This document shows positions 54,093 to 62,420 of a stretch of 64,000 nucleotides of DNA, piece after piece. The notes below the pieces were generated by a model that was given only the letters and a program-made list of their open reading frames with translations, ran no database searches and had not been told where the DNA came from. A program made the translations under genes and the position numbers. Numbering within the stretch: the first letter of the stretch is position 1; every line of letters starts with the position of its first letter. This DNA comes from Peptococcaceae bacterium CEB3 (GTDB taxonomy: Bacteria > Bacillota > Desulfitobacteriia > Desulfitobacteriales > Desulfitobacteriaceae), in NCBI GenBank assembly GCA_001029295.1, contig LDXJ01000057.1:124001-188000 (forward strand), read 5' to 3'.

Positions 54093-54121
54093 ATTATACC
54101 TTGCGAGGGCGGTTAATTCAA
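54093..54121 (-). promoter_or_regulatory. Consensus antisense promoter (antitoxin RNA)
   Basis: Read on the minus strand: TTGAAT, a 17-base spacer and TATAAT. Transcription would begin near 54086 and run leftward through the complement of the toxin gene, as the RatA RNA does for txpA. The first part of the RNA contains GGGATG...CATCCC and CCGC...GCGG hairpins. Confidence 0.75.
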
Positions 54122-54211
54122 GCACAAGGGCCAAAATCGCTTGCGAAACACCCCGAAAAACGCTAAAATGAAGTAAATAAGGGGTGGGGCGAAGCCTACT
54201 CGAAAGACATG

Positions 54212-54234
54212 GAAGCTCTTCGGGGCTTCTTTTT
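54212..54234 (+). terminator. Rho-independent terminator
   Basis: GAAGCTC, loop TTCG, and GGGCTTC (central pairs imperfect), followed by TTTTT. It isolates the toxin locus from the tnpB remnant. The remaining non-coding stretch up to 54300 shows no gene. Confidence 0.7.
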
Positions 54235-54301
54235 GTGTGCTTAAAAATAGGAGGTGAGTGGTAAAACACAATAATCCCATAATTGGCTGGAACTTAATCG
54301 A

Positions 54302-54332
54302 GAAAAGTCGTTGCACCGCGCAGCGGCTTTTC
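54302..54332 (+). repeat. Hairpin just upstream of the tnpB remnant
   Basis: GAAAAGTCGTTG and CAGCGGCTTTTC pair over 12 positions (two G-U) around a 7-base loop. It may be the left-end hairpin of an IS200/IS605-type element or a terminator ahead of tnpB. The next bases TTCATG also follow the terminator hairpin at 62292-62322. Confidence 0.5.
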
Positions 54333-54356
54333 TTCATGTAGAGGGGAGGTGAAAAC

Positions 54357-54982
54357 ATGGAAGAGACTAGAAATCAAGTCATCACGATCAAACTCAAACT
54401 CTTTGAACCCACGAAAGCCAAGCAGGACATGTACCAGACCATGGCCGACAGAACAACCGATTTTGCGAACCGGTATCTAGGACTTGACAAGCCCATGCGT
54501 CCCAAAAGTTCAGGGGATGCTGGATCACGGACATGAACCACATGATCAGCCGCAGGATCATAGAGTTTGCCAAAGTGCATGGGGTCAGCGTCATCCGCCT
54601 GGAAGATCTGCGGGGTACCCGGTGGGCCAAAAGCCAACGGAAGAATCAGCGCAAAGACGCGGGCCGGAGTCTGCACTCCTGGGCCTTCTTCCAGATCAGG
54701 CAGTTCATCGAATACAAAGCGGCCTTGGCGGGGATCGAAGTAGAGCTTGTCAATCCGGAGTTAACCAGTCTCACATGCAGCCGGTGCGGAGAAGTAAGGA
54801 CGAGCCGCCCGACGGGCCGGTGGCACACGTGTCTCCGGTGTGGAAAAGTCAAGCACATTGACGCGAACGCCGCCGACAACATTGCCCAGGCCATCAGCGG
54901 GTTAGCGGGCGAGTGTATCCAGGTGCCGACCACGCTCAAGAGAAAGAAGACACCCAAGCGCACAAGAACCGTAGCGGCGTAA
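54357..54982 (+). pseudogene. tnpB: IS200/IS605-type tnpB with internal deletion
   Basis: TnpB is the RNA-guided nuclease of IS200/IS605-type elements and the ancestor of Cas12. The N-terminal part (54357-54536, about 50 matching residues, TIKLKLFEPTKAKQDMY) is intact with a strong gaggggaggtg site. The C-terminal part resumes in another frame at about 54530 with MNHMISRRIIEFAK, SVIRLEDLRG (RuvC Glu), the zinc finger CSRCG...CLRCG and HIDANAADNIA (RuvC Asp). The central RuvC-I and REC parts, about 200 residues, are missing, so the nuclease cannot be active. No tnpA is present. Confidence 0.85.
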
Positions 54983-55085
54983 CTTAGCAGCCTGGTCAAC
55001 AGGGCTGCCGCCCAGCAGGGTAGAGGGCAGGTGATCCCTTGAACCCGCCGGGGCGGGCCGTTTGGCACGGCCCTAATGGGAGAGC
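54983..55085 (+). ncRNA. Omega-RNA-like 3' region of the tnpB remnant
   Basis: Directly after the tnpB stop are CAGCC...GGCTG, then CCCGCC (55044-55049) facing GGCGGG, then GGGCCG (55055-55060) pairing exactly with CGGCCC (55068-55073). The last two helices share bases and are alternatives or a pseudoknot. In live elements the RNA from this position guides TnpB, with the guide taken from the flanking DNA. The right end of the element is probably near 55085-55110. Confidence 0.45.
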
Positions 55086-55126
55086 GGATGAAGGACGGCA
55101 GAAATGTACGCGCGATAATTTTATAA

Positions 55127-55600
55127 GTGCCCTTAATTCAAATACTAAAAGCAACATTACCAGGCGAACCATCTCAGGCATTGCCAAGTTATACTGGTCC
55201 AAGTCCGGAAATCGTCAAAAATGAAGCGGGTAATGTGCCGTATGCTAGTGGCCTATTTCAGGTTTATGATATTTCATCAAGTATCTATACAGACCATTGG
55301 AATTGGATTGTACTTTCGGGAGATGTCAAATCTACCCCGTCAACGGGTATTGTCGTGACTTATTATCTTGACAGACAAACATTAAAAGACGAAAATGGCG
55401 CTACATCTGGGGGAAAAGGTTTTACTCGGAAACGCTATACCATACCAGGAGCAGGTAAGATATCCATTACAGGTTTCTCGGGAACTATAGTTGATTTTAG
55501 AAGTCAATCAGGACACGGAACGCTTATCTTATCACCCAATGGACAAAATGGTGGGGACAGATTAATAACTAGCGAAGATGTCAAATGGATAAGCAATTGA
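55127..55600 (+). CDS. Unknown secreted-type protein, probably lacking its N terminus
   Basis: This 157-residue frame opens at GTG 55127 right after an in-frame stop and shortly after the end of the tnpB remnant. The product is rich in Ser, Thr and Gly with beta-strand-like segments (VVTYYLDRQTL, GTIVDFRSQSGHGTLIL) and looks like the outer part of a secreted protein. No signal peptide is visible, so the 5' part may have been lost through the IS insertion. No family was recognised. Confidence 0.45.
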   Translation: MPLIQILKATLPGEPSQALPSYTGPSPEIVKNEAGNVPYASGLFQVYDISSSIYTDHWNWIVLSGDVKSTPSTGIVVTYYLDRQTLKDENGATSGGKGFTRKRYTIPGAGKISITGFSGTIVDFRSQSGHGTLILSPNGQNGGDRLITSEDVKWISN

Positions 55601-55760
55601 AAGAGCAATCGCATTAATTGTTGCGGGTCACCCCGACCAAAAGCAGGACGGCTTGGTTTAATAAAGTGTTCGCGGAGAAGTTATCGGAAGCGAGGGGAGA
55701 TAGGCTGGCGTTCATCAAGACAACGACGGAACATCCCCACAACGTGACGGGGAGTTTTTC

Positions 55761-56042
55761 GTGGATTTAGGCATCCGTAAAAAAATGGATGCCTTTATTC
55801 ATGCGGAAGAGCCGCCGAGCCAATATCCCGTATTTTCGTTCGTACACGTTTCCGGGCAGCACTGTCTACTGTCTCAGTGGCACGGAAAAGAACTGGACCA
55901 GTTGATCACGGCATTGCAGACCATGGAGCAATTGCCGTGGGACAAAATAGGAACGCATAACGGGTTGAGATTCAAGCCGATCTCCAACCCGTCGAAGCCA
56001 CTTCCGGGCAAAGTCTCACTCGATGAAACCATCGCTCGATAA
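55761..56042 (+). CDS. Small conserved-looking protein, unknown
   Basis: This 93-residue product has aromatic motifs FSFVHVSGQHCL, then LDQLITALQTMEQLPWDKI and HNGLRFKPI. The LS/TM-x-Q-L-x-W-x-x-I pattern recalls small proteins found with mobile elements and toxin-antitoxin loci, but no named family can be given. GTG 55761 has acggggag upstream. The preceding 150 bases contain the end of another broken frame (FAEKLSEARGD...). Confidence 0.4.
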   Translation: MDLGIRKKMDAFIHAEEPPSQYPVFSFVHVSGQHCLLSQWHGKELDQLITALQTMEQLPWDKIGTHNGLRFKPISNPSKPLPGKVSLDETIAR

Positions 56043-56115
56043 CTGAGTACTTGAGCCAACCCATTGATACTCCAGCCGTACCCACTACTATACGCAAAAC
56101 GAAAGGAGAACCAGA

Positions 56116-56175
56116 ATGTACTTCATCACAGGATTAACCTGCCTTAACCCGTCTCACAAATGCTCCCTGCGTTAA
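56116..56175 (+). pseudogene. Truncated copy of the MYFITGL gene
   Basis: The ribosome site and first 15 codons (MYFITGLTCLNPSHK) repeat the start of the intact gene at 62421 almost exactly. The frame then stops at 56173-56175. The similarity extends upstream through gaacgaaaggagaaccag-like bases and ends at about 56160, where a reverse transcriptase fragment begins. Confidence 0.8.
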
Positions 56176-56411
56176 ACACCAACCTCGAACGCCAACGGCG
56201 GCAGAGGCACAATCCGGAGCTACACCCAGAACCATGCCTTCGCCTCAAAGGAGAGCAACTGATTGATGCAATAAACAATCTTAACAGCGCCCTAATTGGG
56301 ATTGGCAACTATTACAAAATGGCGACATGGGTAAATATCGAACTCAACAAATTTGCCTACTCACTAGGATATACGGCATACAAAGCACTCAAAGCCAAAG
56401 GTGGACAATGA
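56160..56411 (+). pseudogene. C-terminal fragment of a group II intron reverse transcriptase
   Basis: The 83 residues include LIDAINNLNSALIGIGNYYKMA and WVNIELNKFAYSLGYTAYKAL, resembling the maturase (X) region at the end of group II intron-encoded proteins. The catalytic YADD part is absent. It begins exactly where the copy of the MYFITGL gene is interrupted and ends at a junction with a YafQ-like fragment. No intron domain V could be identified downstream. Confidence 0.5.
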
Positions 56412-56412
56412 A

Positions 56413-56574
56413 CGGTTGCACGTGGCATTCAGAATGACCGGCATAATTGCCTGTCAGGGCATGGTTTCTGTATTTTTCATCCAGGTGAATATCATTTTCC
56501 GGGTCTTCCATAACCCTGCGCAGTAGTCCCATATCCAACCCGCGCCTAACCGCCAGTTTAAATTCATTCTCCCT
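56413..56574 (-). pseudogene. Fragment of a YafQ/RelE-type toxin
   Basis: About 50 codons on the minus strand give NEFKLAVRRGLDMGLLRRV, then LDEKYRNHALTGNYAGHSEC and HVQP, matching the middle of YafQ-type mRNA interferases (DxSxL...LPEKYRDHPLSGNYKGxRECHIEPD). Both ends are missing, including the C-terminal catalytic histidine. The match stops at 56413, one base from the end of the reverse transcriptase fragment, so a deletion or insertion fused them. Confidence 0.65.
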
Positions 56575-57178
56575 CTGAACCCAGAGCACGGTTCATATCC
56601 GCCATGCTAAGCCGGCTAAGCCAACTCGCAAGTTGTTCAGGTGAGCAAGGCTGAGCATTTTCTATCCACCAAACAATGGCACCTACTCCGGCATGCGATA
56701 CGTAACTCACTAGAAGATCAACCGGGAGAGTAGTAGGCTTGTTCGGTAATCCCATATTGGGGAGTAGGTGGCGAAAACGCCTTTCGATATACTTAAGGAC
56801 CTTCTGGGTAAATGACGGATCACCCTTCTCGCCTAACATCACCCGGTAAAAACTGGAGTATGTCTGCACATGCTTAAGCAGGCTAACCAGACCAACTGGC
56901 GCCTTATATTCCGTGTGGCATTCATTGCCTGGCTGAAAGGATTCCTCTTGATCCCCGATTAGTTGGTAGGTCTCGTGCATGAACTGATCCATAAGATCGT
57001 ATTTATCGCTAAAATGGCGGTAAAATGTGGATCGGTTAACCATTGCCCGTTCAGTAATATCACGAACGGTTGTGCCGGCAAACCCCTTCTCGATTGTCAG
57101 CTCGATCATCGCCTCCTGCAGCAGCTTGCGGGTGCGCCGCACTCGCAAGTCCTCCGCTTCTTCCATGTTATGCATCAT
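56564..57178 (-). CDS. TetR-family transcriptional regulator
   Basis: This 204-residue regulator has an N-terminal helix-turn-helix (about residues 15-60: TRKLLQEAMIELTIEKGF, TVRDITERA, STFYRHFSDKYDL) and a longer ligand-binding domain. The ATG follows ggagggtgag on the minus strand. It is divergent from the rifampicin-phosphotransferase-like gene with 400 bases between them, so it most likely controls that gene and the MFS exporter in response to a drug or metabolite. Confidence 0.9.
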   Translation of the reverse strand: MMHNMEEAEDLRVRRTRKLLQEAMIELTIEKGFAGTTVRDITERAMVNRSTFYRHFSDKYDLMDQFMHETYQLIGDQEESFQPGNECHTEYKAPVGLVSLLKHVQTYSSFYRVMLGEKGDPSFTQKVLKYIERRFRHLLPNMGLPNKPTTLPVDLLVSYVSHAGVGAIVWWIENAQPCSPEQLASWLSRLSMADMNRALGSEGE

Positions 57179-57580
57179 TTTCTCACCCTCCGTCGCATAC
57201 GCAGCACTTTCCCGTGTTTTAATGGTTGAGCATTGTCTTGCTCCGTGATAGTATTCCTAATGCAACAGCCCGTTGGATAACCGACATGGCGATGCTTTAT
57301 TTTAAGGCAATACCCGCGTCGAAATCAAGTACTAACGATAAGGAAGAATTCGGGAACGAACGGGGGGGTGTGCGATGCTAAACGGGAAATGATGGCGATT
57401 AGAGGCAGAGGAGACGACGTATGCTTGGTACCCCGTAATCCGGCCGACCTGTCTTGGTCCAACCAGTGCATGTAGCCATGACCAGAAGGCACCGAGAAAC
57501 GTAACGTTGTTAATAATGTGTCCTCTGACAGTTCTTTAATTCGGATTAACCCGTAATGGGAAAGGTAGGAAGCAGTGAGC
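57179..57580. other. Divergent control region between tetR and the phosphotransferase gene
   Basis: No supported gene in 400 bases. TetR operators are usually short palindromes in such gaps; none stood out by eye. A homologue of the actinobacterial rifamycin-associated element (a 19-bp palindrome) was not seen either. Confidence 0.5.
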
Positions 57581-60052
57581 ATGAACATGAAAGTCTATAT
57601 CCGATCTTTGGACGAAATCGCGTTGGCAGACGTCCAAACTGTAGGTCGCAAGGCAGCCGCCCTGGGAGAACTGTTGGCAGCCGGTTTTCCGGTACCCAGG
57701 GGATTCGTGGTGACCACGGCGGCTCTAAATGAGGCCCTGGCCGCCAGCGGAATTGACCCCGAGAACCCTCCCGAAACCATCCCCGTCTTGCCCCTTCCGG
57801 AGAAAGTGCTTCAGGCTCTGGCCGGTGTGGTGCATGAAATTGGAGACACTCCCTTGGCGGTGCGGTCCTCGGCCGTGGATGAAGACCTGGCCGGTATGTC
57901 GTACGCTGGCCAGTACGAATCTTTCCTCGGAGTCAGGGGTCAGGATGAACTGGCGGCTGCGATACGGAAATGCTGGACGTCTGCCTTCGCGGCGCGGGTT
58001 AGCGCCTATCGCCAAGCACGGGGTCTCGGCCGAGCAGTCCGCATGGCGGTACTGATCCAGCAGTTGGTGCCAGCCGACGCCGCCGGGGTAGCCTTTTCCG
58101 CCGACCCGGTCAACGGCGGGCGGGACCAGACCTTGGTAAGCGCGGTGCGCGGGCTCGGTGAGCGGCTGGTGTCCGGGCAAGCCTCACCGGACGAATGGGT
58201 GGTTCGGGATGGCGATGCCGTTCACCGGACCGGTAGTGAAGAGGCGATTACCAGCGAGGAGGCCCGGGCCGTGGCAGGTTTGGCACGGCGGGCGGAAGCT
58301 TATTTCGGATCCCCCCAGGACATAGAGTGGGCGCTGGTGGGCGGACGGCTGTGGCTACTGCAGGCGCGTCCGATCACATCCCTCCCACAAGCCGGACCGC
58401 CCCAGATTCCGGTTCCTGTCGTGGTGCCGTCAGGATTCTGGCAGCGCGATCCGTACTCGCCTCGGCCCTGGCTGCCTCTACGGCGATCATGGCTTCTGCC
58501 TGTTGTCAATGCTACGCAAAACCACCTTTTTGCCTACGTGCTGGCTGGAACGGCCGAGAACCGGGAGATCGGCGGCTGGATGTATTCGACTCTTACACCC
58601 CTTTCAAATCCGGTAATGATGCAAAACCGCCTTCAGCAAATCGTGGACGCCGTAAAGAAGGGTGAACCCTGGCAGAGCGTTGATCGTTGGTACAGAGAGT
58701 GGCAGCCCTCGGTCGCTGAAAGGTTGGCCCGGCTGAGGGCAGCAGACCTTGGCCGGCTCGACGATGAAGAACTCCTTGAGCATCTCCAGGCGGTCCGAGC
58801 CCTAAGTGAAGAAACTCTTTCTATTCATTTCCAGACAGGTGGTGCGGTCGCTTTTATCCTGGGTGAACTCGGTGTGGTCTGCCGAGACCTGCTCGGCCAG
58901 GATGCACGCTACGTATTGCGTCTGGTGACCGGACTGCCCGGCAAAACTACCGAGCCGGCCCTGCGCCTGGCTGGCCTGGCAAAGATGGCAGCGGAGCGAC
59001 CCGCCATCCGGCACCTTCTGCAGGATATTAATGATCATACGCATCAACGCCTCGCGGCGATCGATTCCGAATTCGCGGACACTCTGGCCGCTTATCAGCG
59101 TGAATTCGGAGACCGGATCATGGGTCGAGAGATGGACGAGCCGACCATGGCCGAGCGACCGACTTTCGTCCTGGGATTAATCAAGGATCAAATCAGGCAA
59201 GGTTTTGAGCCAGGGGCCCAAGTGGAGGCTTTGGCCCAGGCACGACTGGCAGCCGAAGTGTCGGCGCGCGGGGTGCTCGCCGGACATCCCGTAGCGAACC
59301 GTGACCGCTTTGAGCAAGTGCTGGCGAGTGCTCAGAAAGCTTACCCAGTACGTGATGACACCGTCTTTTACCACCAAGTCGCCGCAGGACTGCTGCGGTA
59401 CGCGGTGCTGGAGATAGCTCGGCGCCTTGTGATTAGTGGCCGCTTAGCCAAGCCTGAGGACGTGTTCTTTTTGGAACTGACCGAGGTTCGTACCGCTTTG
59501 CACGAAGGAGTGGACCAACAGCCCCTTGTGACCCGCCGCCAGGGCGAGGGCGCCTGGATCCAGGCGCACCCCGGCCCGGGTGCTTACGGTCAAACACCCC
59601 AGTCGCCGCCTACGGGGAATATGGACGCATGGCTGAACACTCTGTCGCCGGAAGCACGCCATGTCATGGATGTAGGTCTCTGGGGATGGCAGGTATGGGC
59701 CGAGGAGGCGGGACCGGGCAAGAAAGACGAGACATCCCTGGGTGGCGTCGCCGCCTCACCCGGTCGCTACACCGGTCCGGCGCGGGTCATTACAGGAGAG
59801 AACGAGTTCGCCAAACTCCAGCCCGGTGACGTACTGGTCTGCCCGGAAACCACCCCGCAGTGGTCGGTCCTATTTCCCAGCGTCGGGGCACTGGTCACCG
59901 ACACCGGGGGTTTGCTTTCCCATCCGGCGATCATCGCCCGCGAGTTCGGCATTCCAGCTGTGTTGGCCACGAAGACTGCCACTGGAACCTTGCGGGACGG
60001 CCAAATCGTTACCGTGGATGGCGATACCGGCCTGGTGGAGATTGTGATCTGA
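57581..60052 (+). CDS. PEP synthase-fold phosphotransferase, rifampicin phosphotransferase-like
   Basis: This 823-residue enzyme has an N-terminal ATP-grasp domain (PLAVRSSAVDEDLAG, GVAFSADPVNGGRDQ, DIEWALVGGRLWLLQARPIT, to about residue 275). A large helical middle domain follows (about 290-700), and then a C-terminal swivelling phosphohistidine domain with the histidine at about residue 781 in GGLLSHPAIIAREFGIPAV. The PEP-binding TIM barrel of true PEP synthases is absent. That layout, and the length, fit rifampicin phosphotransferase (RPH), which uses ATP to phosphorylate the antibiotic. The middle domain decides the substrate and cannot be assigned here. Its companions are a TetR regulator and an MFS exporter. 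Confidence 0.8.
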   Translation: MNMKVYIRSLDEIALADVQTVGRKAAALGELLAAGFPVPRGFVVTTAALNEALAASGIDPENPPETIPVLPLPEKVLQALAGVVHEIGDTPLAVRSSAVDEDLAGMSYAGQYESFLGVRGQDELAAAIRKCWTSAFAARVSAYRQARGLGRAVRMAVLIQQLVPADAAGVAFSADPVNGGRDQTLVSAVRGLGERLVSGQASPDEWVVRDGDAVHRTGSEEAITSEEARAVAGLARRAEAYFGSPQDIEWALVGGRLWLLQARPITSLPQAGPPQIPVPVVVPSGFWQRDPYSPRPWLPLRRSWLLPVVNATQNHLFAYVLAGTAENREIGGWMYSTLTPLSNPVMMQNRLQQIVDAVKKGEPWQSVDRWYREWQPSVAERLARLRAADLGRLDDEELLEHLQAVRALSEETLSIHFQTGGAVAFILGELGVVCRDLLGQDARYVLRLVTGLPGKTTEPALRLAGLAKMAAERPAIRHLLQDINDHTHQRLAAIDSEFADTLAAYQREFGDRIMGREMDEPTMAERPTFVLGLIKDQIRQGFEPGAQVEALAQARLAAEVSARGVLAGHPVANRDRFEQVLASAQKAYPVRDDTVFYHQVAAGLLRYAVLEIARRLVISGRLAKPEDVFFLELTEVRTALHEGVDQQPLVTRRQGEGAWIQAHPGPGAYGQTPQSPPTGNMDAWLNTLSPEARHVMDVGLWGWQVWAEEAGPGKKDETSLGGVAASPGRYTGPARVITGENEFAKLQPGDVLVCPETTPQWSVLFPSVGALVTDTGGLLSHPAIIAREFGIPAVLATKTATGTLRDGQIVTVDGDTGLVEIVI

Positions 60053-60105
60053 GCCAGGGGCGGTGATGTCTGCCGCCCCTGCCCTGCGGGAGGTAAGAAA
60101 TCCTG

Positions 60106-61374
60106 ATGTTGAAAGCAGCACAAGCCTTCAAGGAAACCTTCTCGCCCCTGGGCAACCGGAACGTTGCCCTTTACCTGGGCGGGCAATCTGTTTCCTTACT
60201 CGGAACCTCCATGCAGAATACCGCCATGGCGTGGGTGGCCTGGCAGCTCAGCCATTCCACCGTGGACCTCGGCATGGTAGCCGCGCTAACATCCCTGCCG
60301 CTCCTTTTCTTAGGGGTCTGGGGCGGAGTCTGGGCCGATCGTCTTGACCGGCGGCTGACACTTATCGCTACCCAGGCAACAGCCATGATCATAGCCTTCG
60401 TGCTGGCTGTCCTCGTGCAAACAAACAGGATTAGTTTATGGCAAATCTTCGGGCTGGCCTTTGCCCTGGGCTGTGTCGCCGCCCTGGATATGCCTACACA
60501 GCAGGCCTTCATCGGCGATCTGTCTGGGGTAGCGCACGTCCGGCGGACCGTAGTTCTTGTCAGCATGATTCAGCAGATTGGTCGCATGGGTGGGCCAGCC
60601 CTGGCAGGCTGGCTCATGGGTGCCATAGGCCTTGCCCCGGCCTTTTGGGCAAACGGCGCCAGTTTTCTGGCCGTAATCGGAAGTCTTCTCGTCGTACATT
60701 CGCTCCAGGTGCGCAAGAATACGCGGGATCACCATAGCGGGGAGTTGCGTGAAGGTATCCGGTATATTGCCGGGCAGCCGCGGATCCAGGACTTGTTGAT
60801 CCTAACGGCCTTTATACCTTTCTTCGTGTTTCCTACCAGTCAATTGATGCCCGCTGTGGTTAGCGGTCGCCTGCACCTGGGGCCACAGGCGTTGGGACTG
60901 CTTCTTTCAGCCACAGGGGCTGGTTCTCTGGTCAGCCTTCTGGTGGTGGTACCGCTAACACAGCGTTTACGCCGGGTGGGATGGGTTCTGGCTGCCGCCG
61001 CGACCTGGAGCGGGCTCTGGTTGGTTGTCGTATCCTTTTCGGGGTCGTTCATGCTCTGGTCAGCGGCTATGTTTTGTACCGCTCTGGGGGTTCCGGTTGT
61101 CATGACCAACGCAAACGGCCTCTTGCAGGTTCTGGCGCCGCCGGATATGAGGGCCCGGCTACTCAGTGCCTGGGTCGTTATCGGCTTCGGGCTGTTTCCT
61201 GTGGCGAACTTGCTGGTAGGTTACACCGCGCACATATTGGGGACACCCGCAGCCATTCTGGTCAACGGATCAGCCATTGTTTTCTGCACTGGCGTGTTGG
61301 TGGCTGTTCGCCCCGGTCTGCGCCGCTGGGCGGTGGCCGCTTCAGTCACAAAAGGTCCCGCCGTTACCGGATAA
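60106..61374 (+). CDS. MFS exporter (EntS/MFS_3 type)
   Basis: This 422-residue major facilitator has about 12 membrane helices. The N-terminal half shows LYLGGQSVSLLGTSMQNTA and the loop 2-3 motif GVWADRLDRR; the second half begins after about residue 210. It is closest in pattern to the MFS_3 group that exports siderophores and drugs. It starts 53 bases after the phosphotransferase gene, with gggaggtaag upstream, so the two form an operon. Together they suggest modification plus export of one compound. Confidence 0.88.
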   Translation: MLKAAQAFKETFSPLGNRNVALYLGGQSVSLLGTSMQNTAMAWVAWQLSHSTVDLGMVAALTSLPLLFLGVWGGVWADRLDRRLTLIATQATAMIIAFVLAVLVQTNRISLWQIFGLAFALGCVAALDMPTQQAFIGDLSGVAHVRRTVVLVSMIQQIGRMGGPALAGWLMGAIGLAPAFWANGASFLAVIGSLLVVHSLQVRKNTRDHHSGELREGIRYIAGQPRIQDLLILTAFIPFFVFPTSQLMPAVVSGRLHLGPQALGLLLSATGAGSLVSLLVVVPLTQRLRRVGWVLAAAATWSGLWLVVVSFSGSFMLWSAAMFCTALGVPVVMTNANGLLQVLAPPDMRARLLSAWVVIGFGLFPVANLLVGYTAHILGTPAAILVNGSAIVFCTGVLVAVRPGLRRWAVAASVTKGPAVTG

Positions 61375-61734
61375 GGTGCATGTCCATTGACATAGCCGAA
61401 CACTTCCAATGGAACAGTCCGGCCCTCGCCAATGGTGACCTTTCTCCTTTGAAGCACTTAGTGCCAGGATACTGTTTGCAGAGGGGTCTTTGAAGTAATC
61501 AAGGGCATCGAAGCGGCATAAGGAGCGATTTGCATGGACCAGCCAAGCGAATTCTTGACCAGCGGACAGTCATGCAAAGCCTGGGGGCACCCGCCAATGG
61601 ATCTGCGCTGCCGCCCGGGAAGGCAAAGGCAAATTCTCTCCCGACCGTGCCGTTCGGGTGGGGAACCGGCGGGCTGTCACCCGCGATGGAATGGTTCAAG
61701 TCTTCGGGGAACCACGGAGGCCAGCAACTGAACA
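61375..61734. other. Gap with no recognised gene
   Basis: Between the exporter and the transposase fragment lie 360 bases with short open frames that resemble no family. GCCGTTCGGGTGGGGAACC and GCGGGCTGTCACCCGC give short stems near 61650-61685. It is probably remnant IS or integration debris. Confidence 0.4.
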
Positions 61735-62100
61735 ATGATCAACATACTCAACCTACCAGAATATGAAGTTCTCAAGGTGCAGGAGTCAAACGATGCTTAT
61801 CGTATCGAGGCGGAGGCTATCAATCCACCTCTCGCGTGCACCCAATGTGGCTGTAGAGCTAACGTATACAGGCATTCCAGGCACCAACAGTTGGTAATCG
61901 ACTTACCCAAGATCTTGTTCACAGAGGGCGTCCCAAGAGCCTTAAAACAAAGGCCGGTCTACCGGAGACAGGATTTCCGATCGGACTCTCTGTTCTCCAT
62001 GATCCTCCGCGAAGATGCGGGATTGTACGGCGCTCCGAAAAAATACCTCGGAGCAGACATCTCCACACTTATCCGTTTATTGGAAGGGGGCAAGGTCTAA
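61735..62100 (+). pseudogene. N-terminal fragment of an ISL3-type transposase
   Basis: The first 60 residues, INILNLPEYEVLKVQESND and then ACTQCGCRANVYRHSRHQQL followed by VIDLP, match the N-terminal zinc ribbon of ISL3-family transposases. After that the sequence departs from the family, and the frame ends at 121 residues instead of about 400. The DDE catalytic domain is missing. Confidence 0.5.
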
Positions 62101-62420
62101 GGTTTTTCCACCCCAAGTTTGGCGTAAGAAATTTCCAGCACCAGGCGTAGCAAGGGTTTGAGCCCTATGTCAAAAATATTTTTGTCACTACAATGCATTT
62201 TCCAAGAACTTTGTTAGCTGGCACGTCTTTCGGATACTGTGGTTTGACTGGGCGCACGAAGTCTGTCCCCTGCACAAAGTAAGGAGAAGCTAAAACCCCG
62301 TTCTCGGCAACGGGGTTTTCTTCATGCAACGCTCGTTCAAATCGCACCAGGTGCTGTCCGTCCACTCCAGCCGTACCCCAGCCGTTTCCACGGCCACAAC
62401 AGAACGAAAGGAGAACCAGA
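62101..62420. other. Gap with terminator and upstream part of a repeated sequence
   Basis: No supported gene in 320 bases. It contains the terminator at 62292-62322. From 62364 it holds the actccagccgtaccc and gaacgaaaggagaaccag segments that also lie upstream of the truncated gene copy at 56116. Confidence 0.55.
62292..62322 (+). terminator. Rho-independent terminator
   Basis: AAAACCCCGTT and AACGGGGTTTT form a perfect 11-bp stem around CTCGGC, followed by CTT. Confidence 0.8.

Noticed and set aside
57325-57588. 87-codon minus-strand frame in the tetR/phosphotransferase gap
   Set aside because: Would start inside the phosphotransferase gene start and block the expected control region; no family pattern.
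61530-61766. 78-codon frame after the exporter
   Set aside because: Pro/Gly-rich, overlaps another open frame and the transposase fragment; no recognisable motif.
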